The notes under the pieces are model-generated. The model had not been told where the DNA came from and searched no databases. It saw only the letters and a program-made list of their open reading frames with translations. From Pseudomonadota bacterium (GTDB lineage: Bacteria > Myxococcota_A > UBA796 > GCA-2862545), in assembly GCA_023954855.1 (NCBI GenBank), contig JAGSGY010000020.1, positions 1-64,000 on the forward strand: a stretch of DNA of 64,000 nucleotides, read 5' to 3'. Shown here one piece after another: positions 1-7,556 of this stretch. Each line of letters opens with the position of its first letter. Positions within the stretch are counted from its first letter, which is position 1. A program made the position numbers and the translations under genes.

Positions 1-1
1 C

Positions 2-181
2 TCGAGCGGCGGCGGGGGCGGCACCGGTCGCGACGGCGGCAGTGGCGGCGGCGGTGGCGGAGCCACTGGCGAGAGCGGCGACGGTGGGGACGGGTCCGAC
101 GGCTACATCACGATCTACGCCGACACAGTCACCAACCAGGCCACGTATGTCGGCGTCTATACGGTCTCTCCGCTACCCTAG
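2..181 (+). CDS. C-terminal fragment of a Gly-rich protein
   Basis: The frame is open from the window edge to a TAG at 179-181, giving 59 codons of a gene that begins outside the window. The first 40 or so residues are low-complexity Gly/Ser/Asp. The last 25 alternate hydrophobic and polar residues (YITIYADTV, YVGVYTV), which suggests a small beta domain. Gly-rich linkers of this kind are common in secreted or surface proteins of myxobacteria-like organisms, so a surface role is a guess. It converges on the lipoprotein gene to its right with only six bases between the stops. No function can be assigned. Confidence 0.6.
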   Translation, partial: SSGGGGGTGRDGGSGGGGGGATGESGDGGDGSDGYITIYADTVTNQATYVGVYTVSPLP

Positions 182-187
182 GATGGC

Positions 188-706
188 CTAGTAGTAGGCG
201 GTCTCGGCGTCGACGGCGCTGGCGAGACCCGTTGCGACGACGGTACCGAAGTCGGCAAAGGTCGCGGTGACCTCGATCTCGAACATCTCTTCGCCGTCGA
301 CCTCGACCCGGTCAATGACGACCTCGGAGTCGGTGGCCGGCTCGTCAAACTCGGCGTAGCCCTCTTCGGGGCCGCTGCAGCCGATGACGTCGTAGTAGCC
401 ACCGTCAGTGAGCTCGCCGTTCTCGTCGAGCTCGCCGGAGACCATCACCATGGCCCAGCCATAGTCGCCGACCGCGTGCATGTTGATGTCCATCCAGCCG
501 CCACCTGCGTACATGCTGCCGTACTTGGTCTGGTCGTCGAAGTCGCCGACCTCAGGCATGGCGCCAGCCATGCGGCCCTGCACGTTGTTCTCGCCGTAGT
601 AGGTGAAGTCGTCTTCGAACCACGGCTCGGTCTGTCCGCGGGTATCACAGCCGGTCGAGAAGGAAGCAACCAGAGCGAGGGCAGCGAAAGTGCGAAAGAC
701 GGTCAT
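188..706 (-). CDS. small acidic lipoprotein, unknown function
   Basis: 172 residues. I chose the internal ATG at 706 over the ATG at 829. It is followed by a textbook lipoprotein signal (hydrophobic stretch, then FSTGC with the lipid-anchored Cys at residue 20) and preceded by GGAG about six bases upstream. The mature part is rich in Asp, Glu, Gly and Tyr and has one further Cys, with alternating beta-type segments near the C-terminus (EIEVTATFADF). I recognise no family. It probably sits in the inner leaflet of the outer membrane or on the periplasmic side. It is transcribed towards the Gly-rich gene and away from the RNase J operon, so it is probably a single-gene unit. Confidence 0.7.
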   Translation of the reverse strand: MTVFRTFAALALVASFSTGCDTRGQTEPWFEDDFTYYGENNVQGRMAGAMPEVGDFDDQTKYGSMYAGGGWMDINMHAVGDYGWAMVMVSGELDENGELTDGGYYDVIGCSGPEEGYAEFDEPATDSEVVIDRVEVDGEEMFEIEVTATFADFGTVVATGLASAVDAETAYY

Positions 707-874
707 GACGAACTCCAAGCGAACAAGAGAAGCTGACGAGAGTGTGCACCACAAAAGCATGGTTCGCAAGAGACTTAGCAGCAACCGTGCCAACCGCTTA
801 GACCCTGGCTTTTCGACGCGTTTGCCCACCGAATGACCACGGATCGCGACACCGGTGTCATGGACCGGTGACGC

Positions 875-2203
875 TCAGCCCTCGTCGCGCAGCCAACGAC
901 CCACGGGAACGGTACCGACGCGGCGAACCGGCCCCGGAGCGACGCAGACCACATCCCCGTTGCGCGCACGAAAGCCGCCCATGCCCATGCTCTGTGCGAG
1001 CTCGACGTGGGCATCGAGCTTCGGAGGCGTGCCGTGGGTGGGAACCACCGTCTCGGGCTGCACCCAGCGGTACAGCTGTCGAAGCTCGTCGCGACGCGGA
1101 TGCCCGCTCACATGGATAGCGGCCTCGTCGGCCTCGACCATGCGCACGCCTTTGTTGCGGAACAGCACCCTGAGTCGCTCGACGAACAGCTCGTTTCCGG
1201 GGATCTCCCGCGCTGAGAGCACGACGGTGTCGCCCTCGTCGAGGTAGACGTCCGTCCGCGAATCCGCAGCCAACCGAGACAGCGCCGCCCGCGGCTCGCC
1301 CTGGGATCCGGTGCACAGCAGCATCACCTTGTCGGGGGGCAGAAAGCCGTAGTCTCGCGTCGAGAGCAAGGTGGGAACATCGGCGAGGTAGCCCGCAGAG
1401 CGCGCCGCACGAAGGGTCTTGTTCATGGAGCGCCCGAGCAAGATCGGGTGCCGTCCGAGGTCCTCGGCGAGGTCGAGCAGCGTCTGAAGCCGGGCCACAT
1501 TCGAGGCGAAGAAGCTGACGGCGACGCGACCCGTGCACGCCGAGAGCACCTCGCGAAGTGGCTCCACCAGCGAGCCCTCCGAGCCCGTCCAGCCCTCGTG
1601 ATCGGCGTTCGTCGAGTCGCTGACCACCGCATCGATCCGCTCATTCGCCAGCGCCTCGAGCGAGTCCACGTCCCCGACCTCCCCGACCACCGGGTCGTCA
1701 TCGAGCTTGAAGTCGGCCGTATGCAGCACCGTGCCGGCGGGGGTGCGAATCACGAGCGCCCCCATCTCGACCGTCGAGTGTGCCAGTGGAATCCGCTCGA
1801 GGTCGAAGGGCCCCACGGCGAATCGGGCGCGCGCCTCGAGAAGCCGGATCGGCACCTTTCGCGCGAGCCCGACCTCGGTGAGCTGCTCACGCAACATCGC
1901 CGCCGCGAAACGCGTCGCGTACACCGGACAGCGAAGCCGCGGCCAGAGGTCACGCACCGCACCGATGTGATCTTGATGCGCGTGGGTCAACACCAAGCCG
2001 TCGAGGCGGTCGGCTTGACCCTCGATGAAGCGCACGTCTGGCATCCACGCCTGGTGCTCCAGACCGTCGCGCCCGAACATCACCCCGCAGTCCACCATCA
2101 ACCAGCGACCACCGTAGCCGTAGAGGTTGAGGTTCATGCCGATCTCGCCGGTGCCTCCGAGCGGGACAAAATGCAGTGCATCGGGATCAAGAGGCTCGCT
2201 CAC
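875..2203 (-). CDS. rnj: RNase J-type metallo-beta-lactamase ribonuclease (short form)
   Basis: 442 residues. The N-terminus has the RNase J signature PLGGTGEIGMN, followed by the zinc-binding HAHQDHIGA motif (His74, His76, Asp78, His79), HTADFK around residue 160, and a beta-CASP region ending with VVPTHGTP. In the family this is a 5'-to-3' exonuclease and endonuclease for mRNA decay and rRNA maturation, acting in the cytoplasm. Canonical RNase J is about 550 residues. This protein stops shortly after the VGTVPVG strand, so the linker and C-terminal dimerisation domain are essentially missing. Its ATG overlaps the stop of the upstream oxidoreductase by four bases, which indicates translational coupling. 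It could instead be a specialised paralogue rather than the housekeeping enzyme. Confidence 0.85.
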   Translation of the reverse strand: MSEPLDPDALHFVPLGGTGEIGMNLNLYGYGGRWLMVDCGVMFGRDGLEHQAWMPDVRFIEGQADRLDGLVLTHAHQDHIGAVRDLWPRLRCPVYATRFAAAMLREQLTEVGLARKVPIRLLEARARFAVGPFDLERIPLAHSTVEMGALVIRTPAGTVLHTADFKLDDDPVVGEVGDVDSLEALANERIDAVVSDSTNADHEGWTGSEGSLVEPLREVLSACTGRVAVSFFASNVARLQTLLDLAEDLGRHPILLGRSMNKTLRAARSAGYLADVPTLLSTRDYGFLPPDKVMLLCTGSQGEPRAALSRLAADSRTDVYLDEGDTVVLSAREIPGNELFVERLRVLFRNKGVRMVEADEAAIHVSGHPRRDELRQLYRWVQPETVVPTHGTPPKLDAHVELAQSMGMGGFRARNGDVVCVAPGPVRRVGTVPVGRWLRDEG

Positions 2204-3189
2204 GAGCTGTCCTCGCCAACCCGCACGATGACGTGCCCCTGCTTGTGCCCGCCGTCGACGTAGCGGTGGGCCTCGACGATGTCCTCGAGCGCGAACACCC
2301 GGTCGACGACGGACGTCACCTCACCGGCCCCAAGCAGGGTTCCGAGGGCGGTCAGGTCCTCGAGCGCGTCGCCGGCATCGCCGACCACAAATCGCTTCGC
2401 ACCGCTCACGCGGTACCAGAGGGCGAGCAGCACCTCGACAAAGCCGGGGATGGTGCCACGCACGTAGGCCCCCTCGGCGGTCAGCAAGTCCATGCAGCCA
2501 CGGACGGGCATGCGTCCGACCACATCCAAGATCAGGTCGTAGCGCTCGGACGTGTCGGTGAAGTCGGCCTGCGTGTAGTCGAGCACTCGGTCCGCCCCGA
2601 GCCCGCGCACGCGCTCGACACCGTCGGGACCACACACGCCGGTCACCTCGGCGCCGAAGCGCTTAGCCAACTGCACGGCGAAGGTCCCGATGCTGCCAGA
2701 GGCCCCTCGAATCAGCACCTTGTTGGCGGTCTCGACACCACCCTTGCGCAGGTATCCAAAGGCCGCGAGACCCCCCACCGCGACGCCGGCAGCGTCCTCG
2801 AAGGACAGAGCCTCAGGCTTCGCAATCACGAGGGACTCCGCGGGCACGCACAGGTACTCGGCATAGGCCCCGAAGCCCATGCCGCTCGCCCCGAACACCG
2901 CGTCACCGACGGCGAAGCGCTGCGGCCCCTCGCCCAGTTCTACGACCTCGCCGCTGAACTCCATGCCGGGCACCAGGCCAGGCTTCGGCTTGAACAGCCC
3001 GAGCCAGAGGCGAATCGGGACCCAGAACAACCAGGGCAGCGAGCTGCTGCGAATCTCGGCGTCGCCCGCCGTCACACTCGTGCAGCACACGCGCACCAAA
3101 CACTCGCCGGGCCCCGGTCGAGGCCGGTCGATGTCGACCTGACGCAGCACGTCCGGCGCGCCATAAGCAGTGAGTTGTACGGCCTTCAA
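2200..3189 (-). CDS. MDR-family NAD(P)H quinone oxidoreductase/alcohol dehydrogenase
   Basis: 329 residues with the medium-chain reductase layout. An N-terminal GroES-like half (PGMEFSGEV, residues about 75-83) is followed by a Rossmann half with GASGSIGTFAVQLAK, the NADPH-binding loop of quinone-oxidoreductase-like members. The structural-zinc cysteine cluster of classical alcohol dehydrogenases is not visible, so a zinc-independent quinone or enone reductase is more likely. It is the first gene of a two-gene unit with the RNase J gene, overlapping it by ATGA. The metabolic substrate cannot be told from sequence, and the pairing with an RNase may be only operon economy. Confidence 0.85.
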   Translation of the reverse strand: MKAVQLTAYGAPDVLRQVDIDRPRPGPGECLVRVCCTSVTAGDAEIRSSSLPWLFWVPIRLWLGLFKPKPGLVPGMEFSGEVVELGEGPQRFAVGDAVFGASGMGFGAYAEYLCVPAESLVIAKPEALSFEDAAGVAVGGLAAFGYLRKGGVETANKVLIRGASGSIGTFAVQLAKRFGAEVTGVCGPDGVERVRGLGADRVLDYTQADFTDTSERYDLILDVVGRMPVRGCMDLLTAEGAYVRGTIPGFVEVLLALWYRVSGAKRFVVGDAGDALEDLTALGTLLGAGEVTSVVDRVFALEDIVEAHRYVDGGHKQGHVIVRVGEDSS

Positions 3190-3192
3190 GAG

Positions 3193-4527
3193 CTACTGGG
3201 CGTCCACGCAATCGAGCTGTTCGACCTCGAGGGAATCGACGAGGTGCAGGTTCGTGAAGTAGCCCGTTCCCGCGGTGAAGCCGACATGGGCGGGAAAGTC
3301 GAAGTTCACCGTCGACGTCGACAGGAACTCGCTGATCACGACGTTGCCATCGATGATCACCTCGATGGCAGGCGCCTGCACGCGCACGGTCACGTCGTGC
3401 CAACCGGAGTCTTCGAGTCCGGGAACTGCGGCCCAGGCGATGGGCGCGTCGAGCACCCCATCGACGTAAAAGGCCACGTGGTCTTCCTCGGTCGGGTCGA
3501 CCTCTTCGTTGAAGTAGGTGTCGAACTCGACGGTGTACCCGGGCAGTGCGGGGCCGGAGTTGCAGCCGATGTAGTAGCCGAAACCGAGCCCGCAGCCGTC
3601 GCCGCCCAGGTACGTGGTCATGCGACTGGTATCGATGAGGGTCAGGCTCATGCCATCGGCCCCGGTGCCATCGCCGATGAACATCGAGAAGCGCACGACG
3701 ACGTCGTCGCCGCGAACGGTTCGGTCCGTCTCGAAGGCGGTGCCCACAGCATTCGAGGTGGCCGGAGTGACCTGCAGCCAGTCGTTGGTCGAGTCCCAGG
3801 ACGCATTGCCCTCGAAGTGCCACGACGCAAGATCGAGCTCGTCCTCGTAGTAGCCACCCGGCTGGCAGACATCGACGGTCGCGGTGCCTGCGTCGCAGGG
3901 ATGGTCGACGGTCGCGGTCAGGGTGTGGGGCCCGGGAGAGCGTCCGCGCGGGGTCCAGCCAAACTCGGAGCGTCCGGTGGCATCGACCGGTGCGGTACCC
4001 AGAACGCCGTCGATGTCGGAGCTCCAGCTGACGATGAGATCGGTCGGGTCTTGGTCGATGTCGACGACCTGTGCGACCAGATCCGCTGTGCGGCCCACCG
4101 TCATCGTCGTCCCATCCGCCGGCTCGACGACGGTCACTTGTGGCGGTGCTCCGACGACGGACTGCAGTGGCACTTCGACCCGTGGCGTCTCGCTGTCGGT
4201 CGTCTCGATGGCGAGCACCCCTGCCCCGCTTCCGCTGAGGCCGATTGGACGGCTGTCTCCGGCGGGGACTTCGACGGGAAGGGCCAGGGTCTCGACGGTC
4301 CACGAGCCCTCGGTGATGGTGAGCGCGCTGATCCACAGGGGCGCGTCGCCGGTGTTCGAGACGGTCACCTGTGCCTCGCTGACCTCGCCGCAGGTCGCGC
4401 CCAGCACCGACTCCGGGGACACTCCGACGACACCCACGCCCACACCCTGGGTCGGGTCGATCTCGCCGGTCAGGTCGTACTCGTTGCACGCGCACAACAG
4501 AAGGACAGAAGCGATGGCAAGGCGCAC
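3193..4527 (-). CDS. lipoprotein with L-type lectin-like C-terminal domain
   Basis: 444 residues from a GTG at 4527, chosen because AGGAG lies about seven bases upstream and a lipoprotein signal follows at once (LLLCAC, then NEYDL). The reading frame is open further upstream but without a signal there. Residues about 35-150 look like choice-of-anchor/Hydin-type immunoglobulin folds (VTVSNTGDAPLWI). A second Ig-like region follows. The C-terminal 220 residues resemble legume/L-type lectin domains (FSMFIGDGTGADGMSL, YTVEFDTYFN, WHDVTVRV). It is probably an outer-membrane carbohydrate-binding protein. The N-terminal module matches the VWA lipoprotein at 10.6-12.1 kb, so the two are probably paralogues in that part. 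Confidence 0.75.
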   Translation of the reverse strand: MRLAIASVLLLCACNEYDLTGEIDPTQGVGVGVVGVSPESVLGATCGEVSEAQVTVSNTGDAPLWISALTITEGSWTVETLALPVEVPAGDSRPIGLSGSGAGVLAIETTDSETPRVEVPLQSVVGAPPQVTVVEPADGTTMTVGRTADLVAQVVDIDQDPTDLIVSWSSDIDGVLGTAPVDATGRSEFGWTPRGRSPGPHTLTATVDHPCDAGTATVDVCQPGGYYEDELDLASWHFEGNASWDSTNDWLQVTPATSNAVGTAFETDRTVRGDDVVVRFSMFIGDGTGADGMSLTLIDTSRMTTYLGGDGCGLGFGYYIGCNSGPALPGYTVEFDTYFNEEVDPTEEDHVAFYVDGVLDAPIAWAAVPGLEDSGWHDVTVRVQAPAIEVIIDGNVVISEFLSTSTVNFDFPAHVGFTAGTGYFTNLHLVDSLEVEQLDCVDAQ

Positions 4528-4766
4528 GGGGCTCTCCTGACGAATGTCAGCGACACTGCCCGAAACACTGTCCGAACGCCAGCGAAAGCTTGGTCTCATG
4601 GCGCGACACCCCGAAAGACGCCGTCCGCCGTCGCAAACCAGGCCGAGCCATCTGGAGGATTCGCGAGGCCTTGCAGCGCTGAGCCCGTTGGAGAGCCACT
4701 GACCGTGACGGGCCAGCCGGAGTCGATGCGGGTCGGCCTCCCGCGCGACACGCGGCTCGCAGCCCT

Positions 4767-5138
4767 TCAGGAGCCGCGATCGAGCCAGAGAAAGGTGGCG
4801 AAGACCGCCGCCAAGATCAGATCGGGCGTCGCCGTCGCGCCGACCGTCCAAGGGATCTCACCGAGGGCGGCCTGGCTGTACATCGCGAGCACAAAACACG
4901 ACTTTCCATACGCGGCGAGCGCGATGAGCAGGTGATTGGGCTCGTTCTTCCACGCCATCCAGCCGTAGGCCAGACCAAAGCCAAACACGAAGGAGCTGAT
5001 GATCCACGCGTGAAGTGGATGCGCGACGATCGTGCCCGGCGGCGACCAGGCCGGGGGCCAGAGAGGCGACAGGAGCACGCCGCCAAAGAGATTCAGCGGG
5101 GTCGAGAAGATCAGGGCGGCACGCAGGTAGTTGGGCAT
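4767..5138 (-). CDS. small four-helix membrane protein, unknown function
   Basis: 123 residues with about four predicted membrane segments: LIFSTPLNLFGGVLL, AWIISSFVFGFGLAYGW, LLIALAAYGKSCFVLAMY and DLILAAVFATFLWL. No signal peptide cleavage site, no cofactor motif. The layout is that of small integral membrane proteins with no assigned biochemical function. It ends about 240 bases before the lectin-like lipoprotein gene and lies about 30 bases downstream of the ACR3 gene on the same strand, so it may be co-transcribed with the arsenite exporter. The start ATG has no strong ribosome binding site. Confidence 0.65.
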   Translation of the reverse strand: MPNYLRAALIFSTPLNLFGGVLLSPLWPPAWSPPGTIVAHPLHAWIISSFVFGFGLAYGWMAWKNEPNHLLIALAAYGKSCFVLAMYSQAALGEIPWTVGATATPDLILAAVFATFLWLDRGS

Positions 5139-5167
5139 CGCATCGAGACTACCCCGAGACCCCGAGC

Positions 5168-6190
5168 CTAGGCGGCAGCCCAGAACCCGCGGTCGCGAAG
5201 GAAGCGAGCCAGGTAGACGAGCCCGAGCATGATGGGAATCTCCCAGAACAGACCCATCGTGGTTCCAAGGGCAGCGACCGAGCCCGTGCCGTACACCGCA
5301 ATCGCCGTCGCAATCGCAATCTCGAAGTGGCTCGAGGAGCCAATAATGACGGCAATGACCGCCTCGCGGTAGCCGAGGCCAAACACCTTGGTCATGGCCA
5401 CGTTGAAGCCAACGACGATGGCAAAGCCGAGCAACAGCGGGATCGACACGCGGACGAGGTACCCGGGACTCTCGAGAATGGTGGCGCCATTGAGCGTGAA
5501 CAGGACCACGAGTGTCGTGAGCAGCGCGACAATGGAGATATTGCCGAACGCCGGACGATAGACCTCGTCAAACCAGGCCTCTCCCTTGCGAGGAATTAGC
5601 ACCCTTCGCGTGAGGACCCCGAGAAGAACGGGAAGGCCAATAAAGAAGCCCACCGACAGCGCCAGTCCCCATCGATCGATGTCGATACGTTGAATGCCCG
5701 TGAGTAGGGCGACAAGCGGCCCGTAGAACAGCATGATCGAGACCGTGTTCAGGCTCGTGTTGACGACGTTCTGCTCTTGATTGCCCTCGGCCATCGAGCC
5801 CCACACGAGGACCATCGCCGTACACGGACTGGCACTCAGCAGAATGACCGCCACGAACAGCTCCGGCTGATCCGAGAGAAACACCTTGGCCAAGGAGAAC
5901 CCGACGATCGGCGCGACCACCCAGTTCGCAAACAGCGTGAGCAGAATCGGCTTCGGATTGCGCCCAAGCTTGGCGAGCTCGGACGCCTTCAAGTTGAGCA
6001 CGGCTGGGTACATCATGAAGAACAGGCAGACGCCGATCGGGACGGACACGCCACGCACGCTGAAGCGCTCCATCAGCGGACCGAGGCCGGTGTACTGGGA
6101 GAGACCCACGCCCGCGATCATGCAGAGCACAATCCACACGGCGAGGTAGGTCTCGAAGAAGCTCAGTTGTTTGTGTTCGAGGCTGTCCAT
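5168..6190 (-). CDS. acr3: ACR3-family arsenite efflux permease
   Basis: 340 residues, about ten membrane helices, and the family's usual length. The ACR3 hallmark is visible: SASPCTAMVLVW with the essential Cys at residue 123 in helix 4. The helix-9 FEIAIATAIA segment with its conserved Glu is also present. In the family it exports As(OH)3 from the cytoplasm using the proton motive force. I see no arsR, arsC or arsM gene in the window, so this is an isolated exporter rather than an ars operon. It is divergent from serB across about 100 bases. The ATG at 6190 was chosen because the alignment-like N-terminus starts there. An upstream alternative in the same frame lacks family similarity. Confidence 0.9.
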   Translation of the reverse strand: MDSLEHKQLSFFETYLAVWIVLCMIAGVGLSQYTGLGPLMERFSVRGVSVPIGVCLFFMMYPAVLNLKASELAKLGRNPKPILLTLFANWVVAPIVGFSLAKVFLSDQPELFVAVILLSASPCTAMVLVWGSMAEGNQEQNVVNTSLNTVSIMLFYGPLVALLTGIQRIDIDRWGLALSVGFFIGLPVLLGVLTRRVLIPRKGEAWFDEVYRPAFGNISIVALLTTLVVLFTLNGATILESPGYLVRVSIPLLLGFAIVVGFNVAMTKVFGLGYREAVIAVIIGSSSHFEIAIATAIAVYGTGSVAALGTTMGLFWEIPIMLGLVYLARFLRDRGFWAAA

Positions 6191-6292
6191 GCGCAAGCCT
6201 ACCAGCCCGGAGCCGCGCAGCCGCCGCAAGCACCGGGCCCGCTCCCGAGTGAGGATGGTTGCAGTCGCCCCCCAGGCCGTCGCTACCCGATT

Positions 6293-7516
6293 ATGCGGGG
6301 TCACGAGGTCCACTTGAGCACTAGCCGTCCGATTCGCGTCACCGTGTCTGGTCCCGATGCACCCGGCATCACCGCCGCCCTCACCAAGGTCGTGGCCGAC
6401 GCGGGAGTTCCCCTCGACGACATCGAGCAGGTCGTGCTTCGCGGCAAGCTCACCCTCTGTCTTCACCTCGCACTGCCAACGAGCGCGGGACCCGAGGCTC
6501 AGGTGCTCAAGGAGCTGCTCTTCGCCGCGCAGCTCCACGGCTGCACGGTGAACTTCGAGTCGACCACGGGTCCGGTCGCGGTTCGCCACGAGGACCGCTA
6601 CGCCATCACCGTCATGGCCCCGCGCATCGAAGCCGGGCACTTGCGGGTGCTCTCCGAGACGCTCGCGGACTACGGCGCCAACATCCTCGCCATCGAACGC
6701 CTCAGCGAGCCGGGGCTCTCGGCCCTCGAGATTCGCGCCGAGCTGCCGGACCACGCCCGCTTCGCGCCCTTGCGGCATCGCTTGCTCGAGGTGGCCATTG
6801 CCGAAGGTGTCGACCTGGCGGTGCAGCGCGAGGGCCTGTTGCGCCGAAGCAAGCGCTTTGTGGCCATGGACATGGACTCCACCCTGATCCAGGTCGAGGT
6901 CATCGACGAGCTCGCCAAGGCCCACGGCGTGGTCGACAAGGTCTCCGAGCTCACCCGCGAGGCGATGGCCGGAAACCTCGACTACGAAGAGAGCCTCAGG
7001 CGGCGGGTGAAGCTGCTGAAGGGGCTGCCGGTCGAGACGGTGCACAAGGTCGCCGCCGACCTGCCGTTCACCCCGGGCGCCGAGGCGCTGGTGCGCGTGT
7101 TTCGTCGCCTCGGCTACAAGACCGCGGTGATCAGCGGTGGCTTCGACATCGCCGCACGCCGGGTGAAGGACCACCTCAAGCTCGACTACGCCCACTCGAA
7201 CAAGCTCGAGATCCGCGACGGCCTGCTCACCGGCGGCGTCATTGAACCGATTGTCACGCCCGATCGAAAAGCCGAGCTTCTCGCCGATCTTGCCGACGAG
7301 AACGGCATCGCCCTCGACCAGACCATCGCTATCGGCGACGGTGCCAACGACCTCGGCATGATCGAGCTCGCCGGACTGGGCATCGCCTTTCACGCGAAGA
7401 GCAAGCTGCGCGAAGCGGCCGACACGGCCCTCAACCACCGCGGCGGACTCGACCGCGTGCTCTACCTGCTCGGATTTCACGCATCCGAAGTGAAGGCCCT
7501 GCTCGATCCCAGCTGA
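6293..7516 (+). CDS. serB: phosphoserine phosphatase with tandem ACT domains
   Basis: 407 residues. Two ACT domains occupy residues about 5-90 and 100-175 (RVTVSGPDAPGITAAL and ITVMAPRIEAGHLRVL). A HAD phosphatase follows, with DMDST (nucleophile Asp193, Asp195), AVISGGF and the metal-binding GDGANDLGM motif. It dephosphorylates phosphoserine, the last step of serine synthesis. The long two-ACT form resembles mycobacterial SerB2-type enzymes, in which the ACT domains bind amino acids for feedback control. The ATG at 6293 starts just before the first ACT domain. A TTG 22 bases later, preceded by GAGG, is an alternative start. The gene is divergent from the ACR3 gene. Confidence 0.92.
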   Translation: MRGHEVHLSTSRPIRVTVSGPDAPGITAALTKVVADAGVPLDDIEQVVLRGKLTLCLHLALPTSAGPEAQVLKELLFAAQLHGCTVNFESTTGPVAVRHEDRYAITVMAPRIEAGHLRVLSETLADYGANILAIERLSEPGLSALEIRAELPDHARFAPLRHRLLEVAIAEGVDLAVQREGLLRRSKRFVAMDMDSTLIQVEVIDELAKAHGVVDKVSELTREAMAGNLDYEESLRRRVKLLKGLPVETVHKVAADLPFTPGAEALVRVFRRLGYKTAVISGGFDIAARRVKDHLKLDYAHSNKLEIRDGLLTGGVIEPIVTPDRKAELLADLADENGIALDQTIAIGDGANDLGMIELAGLGIAFHAKSKLREAADTALNHRGGLDRVLYLLGFHASEVKALLDPS

Positions 7517-7556
7517 ACGGCCGTTTTGTGCTATTCGATCGGTTGAGGCCCCTCGA

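Noticed and set aside
2176-4935. A 919-codon open frame on the plus strand
   Set aside because: It is the antisense of the oxidoreductase and lectin-like lipoprotein genes. Its product is low-complexity and matches no family, as expected for shadow frames in GC-rich DNA.
5168-6190. An arsenic resistance operon
   Set aside because: Only the ACR3 exporter is present. No arsR, arsC or arsM homologue lies beside it.
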